Origin: Symmetrospora coprosmae
Taxonomy: Eukaryota; Basidiomycota; Cystobasidiomycetes; Symmetrosporaceae
NCBI GenBank assembly: GCA_008802785.1
Contig: VUYT01000031.1
Location: 1 to 64,000 of the forward strand
Length of the DNA stretch: 64,000 bases
Direction of reading: 5' to 3'
The translations under genes were made by a program, and so were the position numbers. Within the stretch, counting starts at the first letter, position 1; every line of letters begins with the position of its first letter. Positions 28,518-39,241 of the stretch are shown here, piece by piece. The notes beneath the pieces were generated by a model. It was not told the DNA's origin and made no database searches. It worked only from the letters and a program-made list of their open reading frames with translations.

Positions 28518-30529
28518 ATGACGCAGCCTGCAGAGTCGCTGAGCCTGGCAGCTCACGCTGGTGTTGCCCAAGGCGACATGCGCTCAGCTTCGATGCCCGA
28601 GCCTACGTCAACGGCATCCAGACTCGTCGATATGTTCCGCCCACCGGCCGGCAGCTCTAGGCACAGCGGCTCGGTAGATGCGAAGGGCGCATCTTCTGCT
28701 CATCATGCCGGCGCGGCCTATGTCGTGCGGCTGGCTAACGCAGCTGCCACGTCTGAGGGCACTGTTCGGAGTGGCACAACGCTGGAGCGGAGACCATCTG
28801 GCAGCAAGAGCAATACTTCGGGCAACACGGGCAAGAGAAGGGGCGGCAAGCTCGTCAATATGGTTCTAAACAAGAAGGACGTCAAAGGGGCAGTCGAGGT
28901 GAGCCATTCCAAGCGCGGCTAAGCTACGGGGACGTCACCGAGACATGCAAGCTTTTGCGACCTAGGACACCTTCCCGATGTACAGCGGCAATGGCGAGGA
29001 CTACAAGCTCGGAGATACCATCGGGTTCGGAGCGACCTCGGTTGTCCGGCTGGCCACTTACACCCCTTTGGGTCAGCTCGTCGCCGTCAAGGTCATGCAG
29101 CTGGAGCAAGGCAGAGACAGCATAACGTCAATGCAGCGCGAAGTCCAGCTCATGTCGCTCTCAAAGCATCCAAACGTGGGGCATATGGTCATCTCCAGAC
29201 TTAGGCCAGTCAGATCCTATACCAACTTGCACTCCTCCTCTGCCAGATCCTGCGAGTGCGAGGAGACTGGTGTTCTGGCGAGAAGCTCTACATAGCGACT
29301 CGCTTTATTCCCAATGGTTCCCTCCTGGACATCAGTGAGTGTATCGGGACCTTGCTTCGAAAGACTTCCGCTCAGAAAGCTGACTGCCCCGCTTCGGCCT
29401 CTCAGTGGAGCACTCCTTCCGGGATGGGCTTGATGAGGTCACCTGCGCTACCATTCTCAGTCAAGCTGCTGAAGGGCTACACTATCTACACATCAACGGC
29501 TGGCTGCATCGAGACGTCAAAGCTGGCAACCTTCTCGTCGACGTTGACGGTACTGTTCTCATATCCGACTTCGGCTGCTCAAGCCAAATATACAGTGATG
29601 AAGGAGGATTCGCCGCTCACGAAGATATGGTTGTCACACGCAAGAGCTTTGTCGGGACACCGTGCTGGATGGCACCCGAGGTGGTAGAGCAGAGGCCCTA
29701 CGATAGCAAGGGTGGGTTGCGCAGTAGCTAGCAGTCAGGCGACATGGCCGATTCGGAATCTGATGTATCCGCTCAAGCCGACATATGGTCATTCGGCATC
29801 ACGGCCATCGAGATCGCTACTGGGCGAGCTCCGCATAGTCTGTACACGCCAGCCCAAATACTTCTCAAGACGGTAGCCGAGAGGCCTCCCACTCTGGATA
29901 TCGAGGGACACGCTCATCCCTTTTCCAAGCAGTTCAAGGGCATGATTGATGCCTGCCTGAAGAAGGACGCCAATATCCGTCCGACGGCGGAGAAACTGCT
30001 TGAGCACAGCTTCTTCAAGCAGGCGAAGCGGAAACAGCATCTCGTTGGTGCTCTTCTGATGGGACTTCCTCCGTTGACTGAGAGGCAATCGAGGCGTGAG
30101 TCAAGTATCGCTCTCGCATGTCGCAGCGGGCACACGAATTGCCCGTTGACAATCGCTGCCTGGCTTCTTGCAGGCGCACGCAGCTCCAGCAGAATGTCAC
30201 TGGGGCGCATCAACAGTCAATCTGTCTGGGATTTCGAAACTTCGCCTGTCATAGACCAGTTCAGCGGCTTTTCAATGAGCAACCCAAACCGGACACCAGC
30301 GATTACACCAACGCACAGCCGGTTCCCGAGTCGAGAGCCGGATCACGCGTCGCCGGGTTCACCGAGGTCGAGTTCAGGCGGCCAGTCTCGGCGACAGCCA
30401 TCCAACACTGGAGGACACAGACGAGGCATATCCTTTGATGCATTGACGGAGCAGCCATACGAGGACGAGGACGGCCCACCGTCGCCAAGAGCCACAGCAG
30501 CAGACATCATAGAGCAGCCGGAGAAATGA
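28518..30529 (+). CDS. STE20-family protein kinase, FRAY/OSR1-SPAK type
   Basis: Ser/Thr kinase. Seen: a Ser-rich N-terminal region of about 130 residues, then the kinase domain: DTIGFGATSVVRLA (glycine loop), VAVKVM (catalytic Lys), SKHPNILRVRGDWC, LHINGWLHRDVKAGNLLVD, LISDFGCSSQ, SFVGTPCWMAPEV, ADIWSFGITAIEIATGRAPH and NIRPTAEKLLEHSFFKQA. All catalytic residues are intact. After the domain a basic Ser-rich linker leads to SVWDFETSP, the WDF motif common to fungal FRAY-like kinases, and a disordered tail with RRGISFDAL. Introns were fitted at about 28899-28966, 29177-29248, 29335-29403, 29713-29777 and 30096-30171. In animals OSR1/SPAK regulate ion transport downstream of WNK; the fungal role is not established. 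Confidence 0.88.
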
Positions 30530-30617
30530 ACACTATCTCGGCTCTGCATCGCATCCAGTGAGACTTGCTGTTGTACAGAGCGCTAGAGCAAATCGCAGAT
30601 ATAGATGTAGTCGTTTG

Positions 30618-31602
30618 TCACGTCCTCTCTGGCTCCGTTACAATCACGGCGATGCCGGATGCGGACATTGAGCCGCAGTCTTCGACGGCTGTCACTGTGG
30701 AATTGGCAACAGCGGTTGCACCCAGCCGGGCTGCCTCGCTGATGTTGACAGGGAGGGTCAGCCGTATACTGCAAGCTCTGACGTGTCAGACGGCATCACT
30801 CACGCCTGCAGTCGTCTCTCGAGCTTCTTGGCCTGCTCAAGGTACATCTTCACCGGATCCATCTGATCGACACTGGAGCCGACTGGAACAGTTGGCGATA
30901 CTTCGGCATTGATACTGCCGATGCTCTTGTAGCCGTTAGCCGTCTTTAAAGCCGGGCTAGCAAGATCCAGCAGATGAATGCAGGACGGAGAAGGCGGGAT
31001 CAGGTCGGATGGAGACTTGAGCTCGACCGGCTCTAGGTGGTCGACGGGCGGGTTGGCTGCGTGTGAGAGCAGATCACGTCCGAGACTGAGAATCCGATGG
31101 ATATTCGCTAGTGTGGTCATGCGACCTTGACTCACTGCTGGTCTGCTCGTTCTTGTGCATTTGCTGCTGGTGCTGCTGTTGCCACTGTCGCGCTCGCTTG
31201 GCTCGGCTCGCCACTCTCTCGAGGCTGTTGTTGCGCTCGAGGGGGACCCGCGACTTCGCTTCTGAATGCTCCACATGCGCGCGTGCCGGGATCGCGTCGG
31301 TCTATCCTGAGTCCCGGAAGCCTGAATCGAGCTTGCCTGGACTTGTCGGGCGGGCAAACGGGATCTCTCTCGAGTATCCTGGATCTGCCCGTCCACCAGG
31401 TCGATTAGGTTGAGGGCGTCGGTGAGATCATGCGAGGCTTGCGACTTTGAGCGCTGTAGGCCAGGGGGAACAGGCACAGACACTTTGTCTCGCGGTGGAC
31501 AGGAAGCGCTTCGCCTGAACACATATCGCGTCAGCTCAAGTGGATCGGGCAGGGTGGATGCGCTTACCTGTGCTGCGCGGCCTTGGCTGGAGCTGTGAGC
31601 AT
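30618..31602 (-). CDS. Unknown coiled-coil protein
   Basis: Not recognised. The start MLTAPAKAAQH (ATG 31602) splices over about 31567-31516 to RRSASCPPRDKVSVPVPPG, then SHDLTDALNLIDLVDGQIQ. A frame change near 31300 leads to a coiled-coil segment (VPLERNNSLERVASRAKRAR, then QWQQQHQQQ), which splices at a GTGAGT donor near 31123 to NPPVDHLEPVELKSP. The C-terminal part includes DPVKMYLEQAKKLERRLQA and, after a 35-bp candidate intron (30803-30769), NISEAARLGATAVANS. It ends 88 bp from the convergent kinase gene, which supports the stop. About 280 residues. The internal junction near 31300 is uncertain. The regular helices suggest a structural or adaptor protein, but that is a guess. Confidence 0.55.
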
Positions 31603-32362
31603 CGTATGTGGAAGTGAGCTTGGTGTCGAGATTCCTCGTATCGCTGTTCTCAGTGCGAGAGAGGGTAGGAAGAGGGGAGAAGGCCGTACACAGCAAGAGG
31701 TAAGCCGGATGCAGGCAGTAAGCGTTAGTTCAAGGGAACTCAATTCGATGGCGCGCAAAGAGAGGAGCCAAAGGACAGCGCAGCCATCGTGACAATCCTC
31801 CCGAAGGAGCGGCTCGTTAACGTTAAAAGGGAGGCAGCGACATTGGGTCGTCATTTTGCGGCAAGCATCCGGTTCCTCATGAGGGGACAGCGAAGAATGG
31901 GCAAAGCAATTGGCCCGCTCATGATCACGGCAGAGAAAGAAGGAGTCGGCGAGTTTGGCCATTGCCTATCGATACTGGCAGATGCGTCGAGAAGATGCAG
32001 AATCAGGAGAGGACGACCAGGACGATCTCTGGTGGATTGACGGGTTATATAGGGCCCTGCAGGAGAAGGAGTGAAGGCCGATAGCCTCAGACAGGGAATG
32101 CATGGAAAGCCCTGTCGCTGCATTGCTCGCTGTACCCGCCAGTGACAATTCGACGTGTGCTATCCGACACAGCTGATTGAACGGAGCTGGAGCCTCTCCT
32201 CCTCCTCAGCGCAGAGCGGAGGAGGACAGTCAGCGTCACGCCTTTCCGTGCTTGAGCTCCCCTCGACCCCACCACCCAACGAGCACGACATAAAGGAAGA
32301 GCTACAAGCAGCACAGGCCTCTCGCATTCTTCTGCAGCCTTCCATTTGCGCGCCTTTGCACC
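31603..32362. promoter_or_regulatory. Divergent promoter region, unknown protein / Grx3-4
   Basis: 760 bp between divergent starts with no supported gene. A purine-rich AAGGGAGG stretch and a CCTCCTCCTCAGCGCAGAGCGGAGGAGG imperfect palindrome near 32198-32225 are visible. Confidence 0.4.
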
Positions 32363-33675
32363 ATGTCAACCACCGCCAGCAGCGACGGCAACGCGAATTA
32401 CCACGCCGTCACCTCGCCAGAGCACTTTCAGGAGCTTCTGTCAGCGGACCTTGAGCGCGTCAGCGTCCTCTACTTCTACGCAGACTGGGCAGAGCCATGC
32501 GCATCCATGAGCCAGGTCGTCAGGGCTCTAGCGGACGCCAACCCTGCAGTCCTCTTCCTGCAAGTCGAGGCTGAAGCACTGCCAGAGATCTCCGAAAGCT
32601 TCGAGGTCGATGCTGTTCCGTATACCATCCTCTTGCGGGTGCGTGTGAAGCTATAAGGCTCTTCTGGAGCTATACACACTCACGGGTGTTGCGACTCGGC
32701 GATCTGACGGTCCTGCTCTCTACCGTCATGCAGGGACATACGCTCCTCGGCCGGGTCTCTGGAGCCCAGGCGCAGCAGCTCTCAGACGAAATCACAAAGC
32801 ACACTGCGCCGCAGTCCACTCTTCGCCAATGTGAGAACGCTGCCGATTCGGACCACGCGCTTATGCTGCAACGGCTGACATCGCTGTCTTGGCCGTAGCG
32901 CAACCGCTTTCTACAACAGACGCAAAGCCCGAGGCACCACCTACCAGCTACACCCCGTCAGGCAACGACGCGAATGGAAGTAACGGCACAACGGAGAAGA
33001 TCGTGACGGATCCTTTGGAGGAAACGCCCGAGGAGCTTGTAGCGAGATGCCACGAGATAATGAAGCAGGTGAGGCTGCGCGCTGCGAACGTCGAGTGTCT
33101 CGCCGAGACTGCGCAGCGGACTCTCCTCTGCTCCTTTGCTCTTCCCGCTCTGACATGGTCCTCCCTACAGCAACCTGTCATGCTGTTCATGAAGGGCAAT
33201 CCCGATGCTCCACGGTGCGGTTTCTCGCAGAAGACGGTCAATCTATTGCGAGAGCAGGACGTCGAGTTCGGATGGTTTGACATCCTGGAAGACGAGGCTG
33301 TCCGACAGGGTGCGTTCAACGCACCGTTGCGTCCGCTGCGTCCCTTGCCTGGCTGACCCTCTAACTTCTCACCTGGCTTCTTCTTGCTGCCTGGTCGTCA
33401 TTGCGCAAATGGTCACAGAGCTCAAGAAGATCAACGACTGGCCCACCTTCCCTCAGATCGTCGTACACGGCGAGCTGATAGGCGGTCTGGACATCGTGAA
33501 GGAGATGTGAGTGTTCTGGCTGTACCTCGCCTGGGCTCAATCGGCGAGCGCAGAGGCAGATCCGCTCTCCTCGTGTATGCCGCCTGACCTTGCTGACAAT
33601 CTGTACATATGTCGCTTCATCTGAATGAACAGGGTCGACAACGGAGAGTTCCAGGAGGTCGTTGCTGGCCTATAG
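32363..33675 (+). CDS. GRX4: Monothiol glutaredoxin Grx3/Grx4
   Basis: Cytosolic/nuclear monothiol glutaredoxin with a thioredoxin-like domain, involved in iron-sulfur cluster and iron signalling. Seen: the thioredoxin-like part [17 protein letters not shown] (WAEPC instead of a redox CxxC) and [11 protein letters not shown], a linker with [14 protein letters not shown], then the glutaredoxin domain [33 protein letters not shown] with the CGFS active site, [36 protein letters not shown] and a C-terminal EFQEVVAGL. The single glutaredoxin domain matches fungal Grx3/4. Introns near 32637-32733, 32830-32898, 33069-33171, 33307-33410 and 33508-33632. Start ATG 32363 is in good context (CACCATG). 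The active site is intact. Confidence 0.92.
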
Positions 33676-33920
33676 GAGTAGGGAGAGCCAGACCAGCTAG
33701 AGCACGGGACGATGTAGCCTTTAATATCGATGCGGTCCTTGTTAATGAAGTCGCGTTGCCTTCTCGTGCCTTCTTTCCTTGCCCGCAATTCCTCGCGCAC
33801 TTTGCCACGGGTAAGGCCAGTCGCCGAACCGCAGACCAGCGTGGTCGTGCTCTGTTCCTGACCGCGCCGAGTCCCTTCCCATCGATACCACACCAACACT
33901 CCGTCCTCGGTGCTGCCGAG

Positions 33921-34774
33921 ATGCTGACACTGCAGGGGGCACTGCAGTCCCTGCTGGCGCTTCTCGTCCTCACGGTGCTGCACGGCGTGCATGGTTGCAC
34001 CCTCATCTTCAGGCTTGTCCTGCACCTCTGGGCTTCTCTCCAGTCTGGCTCGCGCAGGCTGTCGAGCTTGACGCTGCAGCAAGACAATGCACGATGGAGA
34101 GCGAGGAAGCTTCCCAAACACCTCGCCATCGTCTTTGTCCCAGCTGCACGGGGAAAGTTCGAGTGGAGCGAGCTCAGGTACCGACCGTGGAGCGAGAAGG
34201 TCGTCCTACAGGGGATGCTCGAAGATGTCGCCCATCTCGCACATTGGTGCAGGCAACTTGAATTGGAGTCGCTGATCCTGTACGACGAGGCCGGTAAGCT
34301 GGCGGTTGCTTCTGACCACTTCTGCTCGCGCCTCGTTTACGCGTTTCCTCGTCATAGGCATTCTAGCGAAACACTCCAGTCTCGTCAAAGACAGCCTGCG
34401 TCTAGCCGGGGAGACAGAACACGCCATCCAGGACGTCTCAAGCTCGTCCTTCCTCGTCACTGGCAAGCTACGGATATCGCTTCTGTCCAAAGAGGACGGC
34501 AAGCTTCACGTCGCTCGCGTCGCAAGAGGGATAGCCAAGGCTGTCAATGCCGGCTTCGTGTCACGAGACGAAGTGGATGTTGATTATGTGCAGGAGAAGC
34601 TGTACTGTAAGTCATTGAAAAACCGTGCCCTGATTTCCGGCCGCGCTTCTTGCTGATCCATAGTCAACCACAGCTTCGCTTTGTCAAGAACCGGAGCTGA
34701 TCATTGTGCTAGGCGGTCTACATCTCCGACTGCGAGGTTTCCCTCCGTGGCATGTTCGTTTGTCCGAGATCTAG
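33921..34774 (+). CDS. NUS1: Dehydrodolichyl diphosphate synthase subunit NUS1 (NgBR)
   Basis: Non-catalytic but essential partner of the cis-prenyltransferase that makes dolichol for glycosylation, anchored in the ER membrane. Seen: an N-terminal hydrophobic helix (LLALLVLTVLHGVHGCTLIF), RKLPKHLAIVFVPAARGK, DVAHLAHWCRQLELESLILY, LSKEDGKLHVARVARGIAK, and at the C-terminus PELIIVLGGLHLRLRGFPPW followed by HVRLSEI-stop, which is the conserved NUS1/NgBR ending. Two introns: about 34293-34358 and 34607-34673 (the latter restores the C-terminal frame). Length about 240 residues, normal for the family. The start at ATG 33921 fits with the membrane helix directly following. It sits 245 bp downstream of the Grx gene. 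Confidence 0.85.
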
Positions 34775-35131
34775 TGAGTACCTTTCCCTGATCCCGCTCA
34801 AGCTGCTCAGGCTTGTCTAGGCTCAGGCCTGACGATATGCACTCCTTTCACACAAAGCCACGATGCTTCGCTTGGTCTGCTCGGTCCACCAAGACTAAGG
34901 TATAGCGCCTTCAGAAGGGCCCTTGACGCATATGCCGGGTGCGAGCAGCGTTTGGGCAGATGATGCCTGCCGCAATCGTAGAGGCAGTAGACATCGCAAT
35001 CATCGAGCATTGAAATCTGGCCCGTATGTACCTAGGTAGCAATCAGCTGTAGCATACAACGCAGCCAAGACCCCGTTTGTTCTGCATCCAACCGTATCCG
35101 AGAAGTCCGCTTGTCTCGGAGAAACAGAAGT
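34775..35131. other. Convergent intergenic region, no gene seen
   Basis: Between the 3' ends of NUS1 and the small unknown gene. Only a motif-less minus-strand frame of 67 codons is visible (34807-35010). Confidence 0.4.
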
Positions 35132-35544
35132 CTACATGTCGTCGGGTGCGCAAGCGCTCCTGGCACTGCTGCCAGGGCACTGCAGCGCGCAGCGGTTCTC
35201 TTGATCGACGATGACATGGTGCACTAGATCCCGGAAACTTGGTCTTCGGACGCGTGAGAGCTGGCCCAGTGAGGCGTTCTGTCCGATTTCCACTGCATGG
35301 CAGAAGAGCCACGGCGCTAGTCGTCAGCCTCTGGGATTGGGCCAAAGTAGCAGCCATGTCCAAAGCAGATACGCACCTGGTTAAGAGTGTGCATCGCGGA
35401 CCGGACGGCCGGTATCGTATGACTTGTCCGGTGCAGCCAGCCGTCGAGAATCGGTGTTTGGCCGACCAACGGGTCTTCGATGGCCCCGACGATCTCGTAG
35501 AGACCAGAACGATACGCGCGGTCGATTGGCGGTGATCCGTACAT
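35132..35544 (-). CDS. Small unknown protein
   Basis: Not recognised. A 56-codon exon from ATG 35544 (MYGSPPIDRAYRSGLYEIVG, then IEDPLVGQTPILDGWLHRTS) ends at a good donor (CAG/GTGCGT at 35376). Splicing over 35376-35279 keeps phase 0 and joins ALNQ-type sequence (MHTLNQ) to NASLGQLSRVRRPSFRDLVH, then HVIVDQENRCALQ to a stop at 35132. About 104 residues, with a helical, non-repetitive composition that reads as real protein. Its start lies only 54 bp from the Mim2 stop, on the same strand, so a longer gene or a 5'-UTR intron (donor-like GGTAACG near 35570) is possible. Confidence 0.45.
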
Positions 35545-35597
35545 CGCGACGCATATGTATAGAGCGCGTTACCTTGTCGGATTGGCAGCAGATTGGC

Positions 35598-36109
35598 CTA
35601 CGATGCCTTGACCTTGACCCAGCCAGTGGGCAGGAAAAGCGCCCATGTCCAACCAAGAGTGATGTAGCGGGAGTAGACTGGTCGTCACAAGAAGACGAGA
35701 GTGTGATCATGAAGCAGGCGGAAGGCTCTCGGGGTTCAGCGCACATCCTCCGCTGAGCGGCGGGGTGTTGGACGCCGCACGCGAGCAGAGCGCACTCACG
35801 ATGATAGCTCCATTTCCTGCCTAGCCACTTGCCGACCGTCGGCAGGATGAGAACGCTGACTGCAAGCTGGAGCTGCCTGACGTTCTCTTCCCACTCGCGT
35901 TCTGCCTCGAGTGCGGCCTGGTACTCGGAGTCGTCCGAGCTGGTGTACGAGAGCGTGGAGGATGACGAAGAGAGGGAAGTGGAGTCCGAGGAGGTCGAAG
36001 AGTCTCCGGAGCTGCTCTCTGCATCACTGTCGTCGTCGTGTGCGTTGCGGACCGAGAAGCGCTCTGGCAGGTAGCCTGTCGCGGTGGAGGAGGTGGCCGT
36101 CTGCGTCAT
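35598..36109 (-). CDS. MIM2: Mitochondrial import protein Mim2-like
   Basis: Small outer-mitochondrial-membrane protein; in yeast Mim1/Mim2 insert alpha-helical outer-membrane proteins. Seen: an acidic Ser-rich N-terminus (DDDSDAESSSGDSSTSSD), then EREWEENVRQLQLAVSVLIL and PTVGKWLGRKWSYH, which is the membrane segment with the family's GKWLGR motif. An intron at 35799-35678 joins this to LYSRYITLGWTWALFLPTGW and a stop at 35598. Splicing restores the expected SRY-type sequence after the transmembrane helix, which is good support. Start ATG 36109 (MTQTATSSTATGYLPERFS). About 130 residues. It is divergent from pyruvate kinase, with about 300 bp between starts. Confidence 0.68.
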
Positions 36110-36414
36110 TGCTCCTGCTGCTGGCGTCGAGTGAGCAGCGTGAGGCTGGCGGTACAAGCGCAGCCCTGCGACAGGAACGCTGGAACCTAGGAGATATCCA
36201 GGTGATGTGCACTGCCTGTTGCTCCTTTCTGGGCCGTCTGAATCCTGCGTGCGTGTCTGTCTGCTCCTGGGCGCTTGCTCCCTCTCTCAACCAAAGTTGG
36301 TCTTGGGGCAGGCAGCAAGCAGCGCGCAGCATCTGCCCTTTCTCTTGCTGCATCTCTTCCAAACACCCAATCCCCTGCGACCTCCTCATTCACACATCCA
36401 TCAATTCATCAATC
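36110..36414. promoter_or_regulatory. Shared promoter, Mim2 / pyruvate kinase
   Basis: A 305-bp divergent interval. The pyruvate-kinase side is pyrimidine-rich (CTGCCCTTTCTCTTGCTGC near 36331-36349, then CATCTCTTCC and ATCCATCAATTCATCAATC before the ATG), as in strongly expressed fungal genes. Confidence 0.5.
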
Positions 36415-38816
36415 ATGTTTGTCGCAGACGCCAACGTAGGTCCCATGCACTCGCCGCTCCAGCAGCTCCTCGCCTGGCGCAGCACACGAGCTGAACCCGC
36501 TCCACCTTTTCTTGCACCTCCGTCCCTTTCACTGCTCACAGAACATGTCGCAGCTCCAGTGGCTCGGGACTCTCAGCATCCCGCCAGTGCAGGAGCGTGG
36601 CCTCCAGCCGCACTTCCTCAGGAAGGTGCGCTGCGTCCTGCCCGCTTTCTCGAGAGCGCGTGTCCGCACTGGCTCACCGAATTGTCCCTCTCCTCGTGCC
36701 TGGTTCTCCCTATCATTGCCGTCTGGTCGCCGCCTTCTACGCGATGGCCTGCGCATGACTACTCCTCCTGCATGATGTTCACTGGTCCGCTGTCTCTCAG
36801 GTATGCCTCGTTGCCTTTGCTTGCCCAGGAGCGGGCTGCAGGCTTATCGACAAGAGCTGACAATTTCGCCACTGCCTCACAATAATGCTGCAGACCTCCA
36901 TCATCGCGACAATTGGTGCGCTGAGGTTGTGAATCGTCAGAGCAAGAGATCTATTGCTGAAGTTATGCTGCTCTGATAGGCCCCAAGACCAACTCGGTCG
37001 AGATGATTGGCAAGCTCCGCGATGCCGGTATCAACGTCGGTGCGTGGCTGGCATGTATCATCGCATGTTACAGCCAACTTGAAGACTAACGCGCTTTCAT
37101 TCTTCACTACAGTCCGAATGAACTTCTCTCACGGAAGGTGCGTGGCGGGCGCTAGCTCAGCAGCTCCACACAGAAGGCAGAGACTGACACGCTCCTCGTC
37201 TTTCCGCTGCCCAGCTACGAGTACCACCAGTCTGTTATCGACAACGCTCGAGGCGCCGAGAAGGCGTCCCACGGCCGTCCCCTTGCCATCGCCCTTGACA
37301 CCGTGAGTGGCCCATGCGCGTCAACTCTCTCCCACCCGAAAACTGCCGCTTAGTCGCATTTCTACCCTTACAGAAAGGCCCAGAGATCCGAACTGGTATG
37401 ATGGTCAATGGCGAGGACATCAAGATTGGTGCTGGACACAAGATGACCTTCTCGACCGACGCCAAGTACGCCGACGCCTGTGACGACAAGACCATGTACA
37501 TCGACTACAGCAACATCACCAAGGTCATCGAGGTCGGCAAGATCATCTACGTCGACGACGGAGTGCTTTCCTTCTCCGTCCTGAGGATCGTGGACGACCA
37601 GACCCTTGAGGTCCAGGCCATCAACAACGGCACGCTCTCCTCGAAGAAGGGCGTAAACCTCCCCGGCACGGACGTCGACCTCCCCGCCATCTCGCAGAAG
37701 GACAAGGACGACCTCACCTTTGGTGTCAAGAACAACGTCGACATGATCTTTGCGTCCTTCATCCGACGCGGTCAGGATGTCAAGGACATCCGATCCCACC
37801 TCGGAGAGCAGGGCAAGAACATCAAGATCATTGTCAAGATCGAGAACCTCCAGGGTGTCCAGAACTTTGACGAGATTCTCAAGGAGTGCGACGGTGTCAT
37901 GGTTGCCCGTGGTGATCTCGGTATCGAGATCCCTGCCTCGCAGGTCTTCATGGCCCAGAAGATGATGATTGCCAAGTGCCAGCTGGCCGGCAAGCCTTCC
38001 ATCTGTGCCACGCAGATGCTTGAGAGCATGACTGTGGGTGCCACCATCAGTGTTCCTGCTTTGACGTGGCCTGAGCTGACGCTGCATGCCCGTCCCTCAT
38101 ACAGTACAACCCTCGACCCACCCGTGCCGAGGTTTCGGACGTTGCCAACGCTGTTCTCGACGGTGCCGACTGTGTGATGCTGTCTGGCGAGACCGCCAAG
38201 GGCGCCTACCCCATCCTCGCCGTCCAGATGATGGCCGAGACATGCTACCTCGCCGAGTCGACCATCTGCTACCCTCCCCTCTTCAACGAGCTCCGCTCGC
38301 TCACCCAGCGCCCGACCGCGACCACCGAGACTGTCGCTATGGCAGCCGTCGCTGCCTCGCTTGAGCAGAATGCCGGCGCGATCCTCGTGATGTCCACTTC
38401 CGGCAACACTGCCCGTCTCATCTCCAAGTTCCGACCGAGCTGCCCGATCCTCACGCTCACGAGGAACGAGGTCACCGCAAGGCAGATCCACCTCCACCGA
38501 GGCTGCTACCCGTTCTTCTACAACGAGCCGCGCCCTACCGGTGATGAGGGATGGCAGACGGATGTCGATAACCGGATCAAGTTCGGCCTCAAGCAGGCTC
38601 TTGACCTCGGCATCATCAGGAAGGGTGACACCGTCATTGCAGTCCAGGGCTGGAGGTCTGGAGGCAACAACACCAACACCATGCGTGTTCTCGCCGTCCC
38701 AGAGAACGTGAGTCATGACCGCACTTGCAGAGCTGCAGTTGCAACAGCTGACCATGGCGAATGCGCCGCGCATCTCACCACAGGAGTCCGACTACGCCAT
38801 CCGACCCACCTCGTAA
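36415..38816 (+). CDS. PYK1: Pyruvate kinase
   Basis: Last glycolytic enzyme, phosphoenolpyruvate plus ADP to pyruvate plus ATP. Seen: [20 protein letters not shown] and [20 protein letters not shown] (restored across introns), [10 protein letters not shown], the active-site segment [36 protein letters not shown] joined to [20 protein letters not shown] across an intron near 38032-38103, [12 protein letters not shown], and the C-terminal [15 protein letters not shown] ending in [10 protein letters not shown]. Introns near 36626-36893 (268 bp, long for this window), 36925-36980, 37040-37112, 37138-37214, 37303-37372, 38032-38103 and 38709-38783. Two starts are possible: ATG 36415 (MFVADAN, spliced over 36436-36541) or ATG 36545 ([11 protein letters not shown]); the second is closer to the usual family N-terminus. 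Confidence 0.96.
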
Positions 38817-39241
38817 ACGTGCATCACGAGCGCACCATCGTAAGAGAGGCCAGGCTGACGAGAGGTAGAGCCTTCAGTGCTGTTGTATCGCGGTCTTCTA
38901 CGCGCCCGGTCCCTCCCAATCTGCACAACTTAGATTCACATAGATGCAGTAACAAAGGCAAAGACGCGCTGAGCATGTCAAAGAGAGCGACTCACTCTCG
39001 TGTGCTTTGCTTCGAGGGTTGCGAGGTCCTTCCTGTACCTGCGCAATGACGAATGCACGTGTGTCTGGCCACCGAGTCATCCGCTGTTACTGCCCGAGTC
39101 GAGCATGACTCGCTCCTTGACTGCAGACCTCAACGGCTGTGACTGCGAAAGCGTAGATGGATGCAATGAGATGGACGCACTGCAGCAATTCAGGGTACTG
39201 CCATCTTGCCCCTCTCCTCCCTAAGCTATTCCGCATCCACC
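38817..39241. other. Intergenic, promoter of the ABC-F gene
   Basis: 3' region of pyruvate kinase plus upstream region of the next gene. No gene or clear motif is seen. Confidence 0.5.

Noticed and set aside
37772-38773. 333-codon minus-strand frame
   Set aside because: Antisense to the well-conserved pyruvate kinase exons, a common effect of codon bias in strongly expressed genes.
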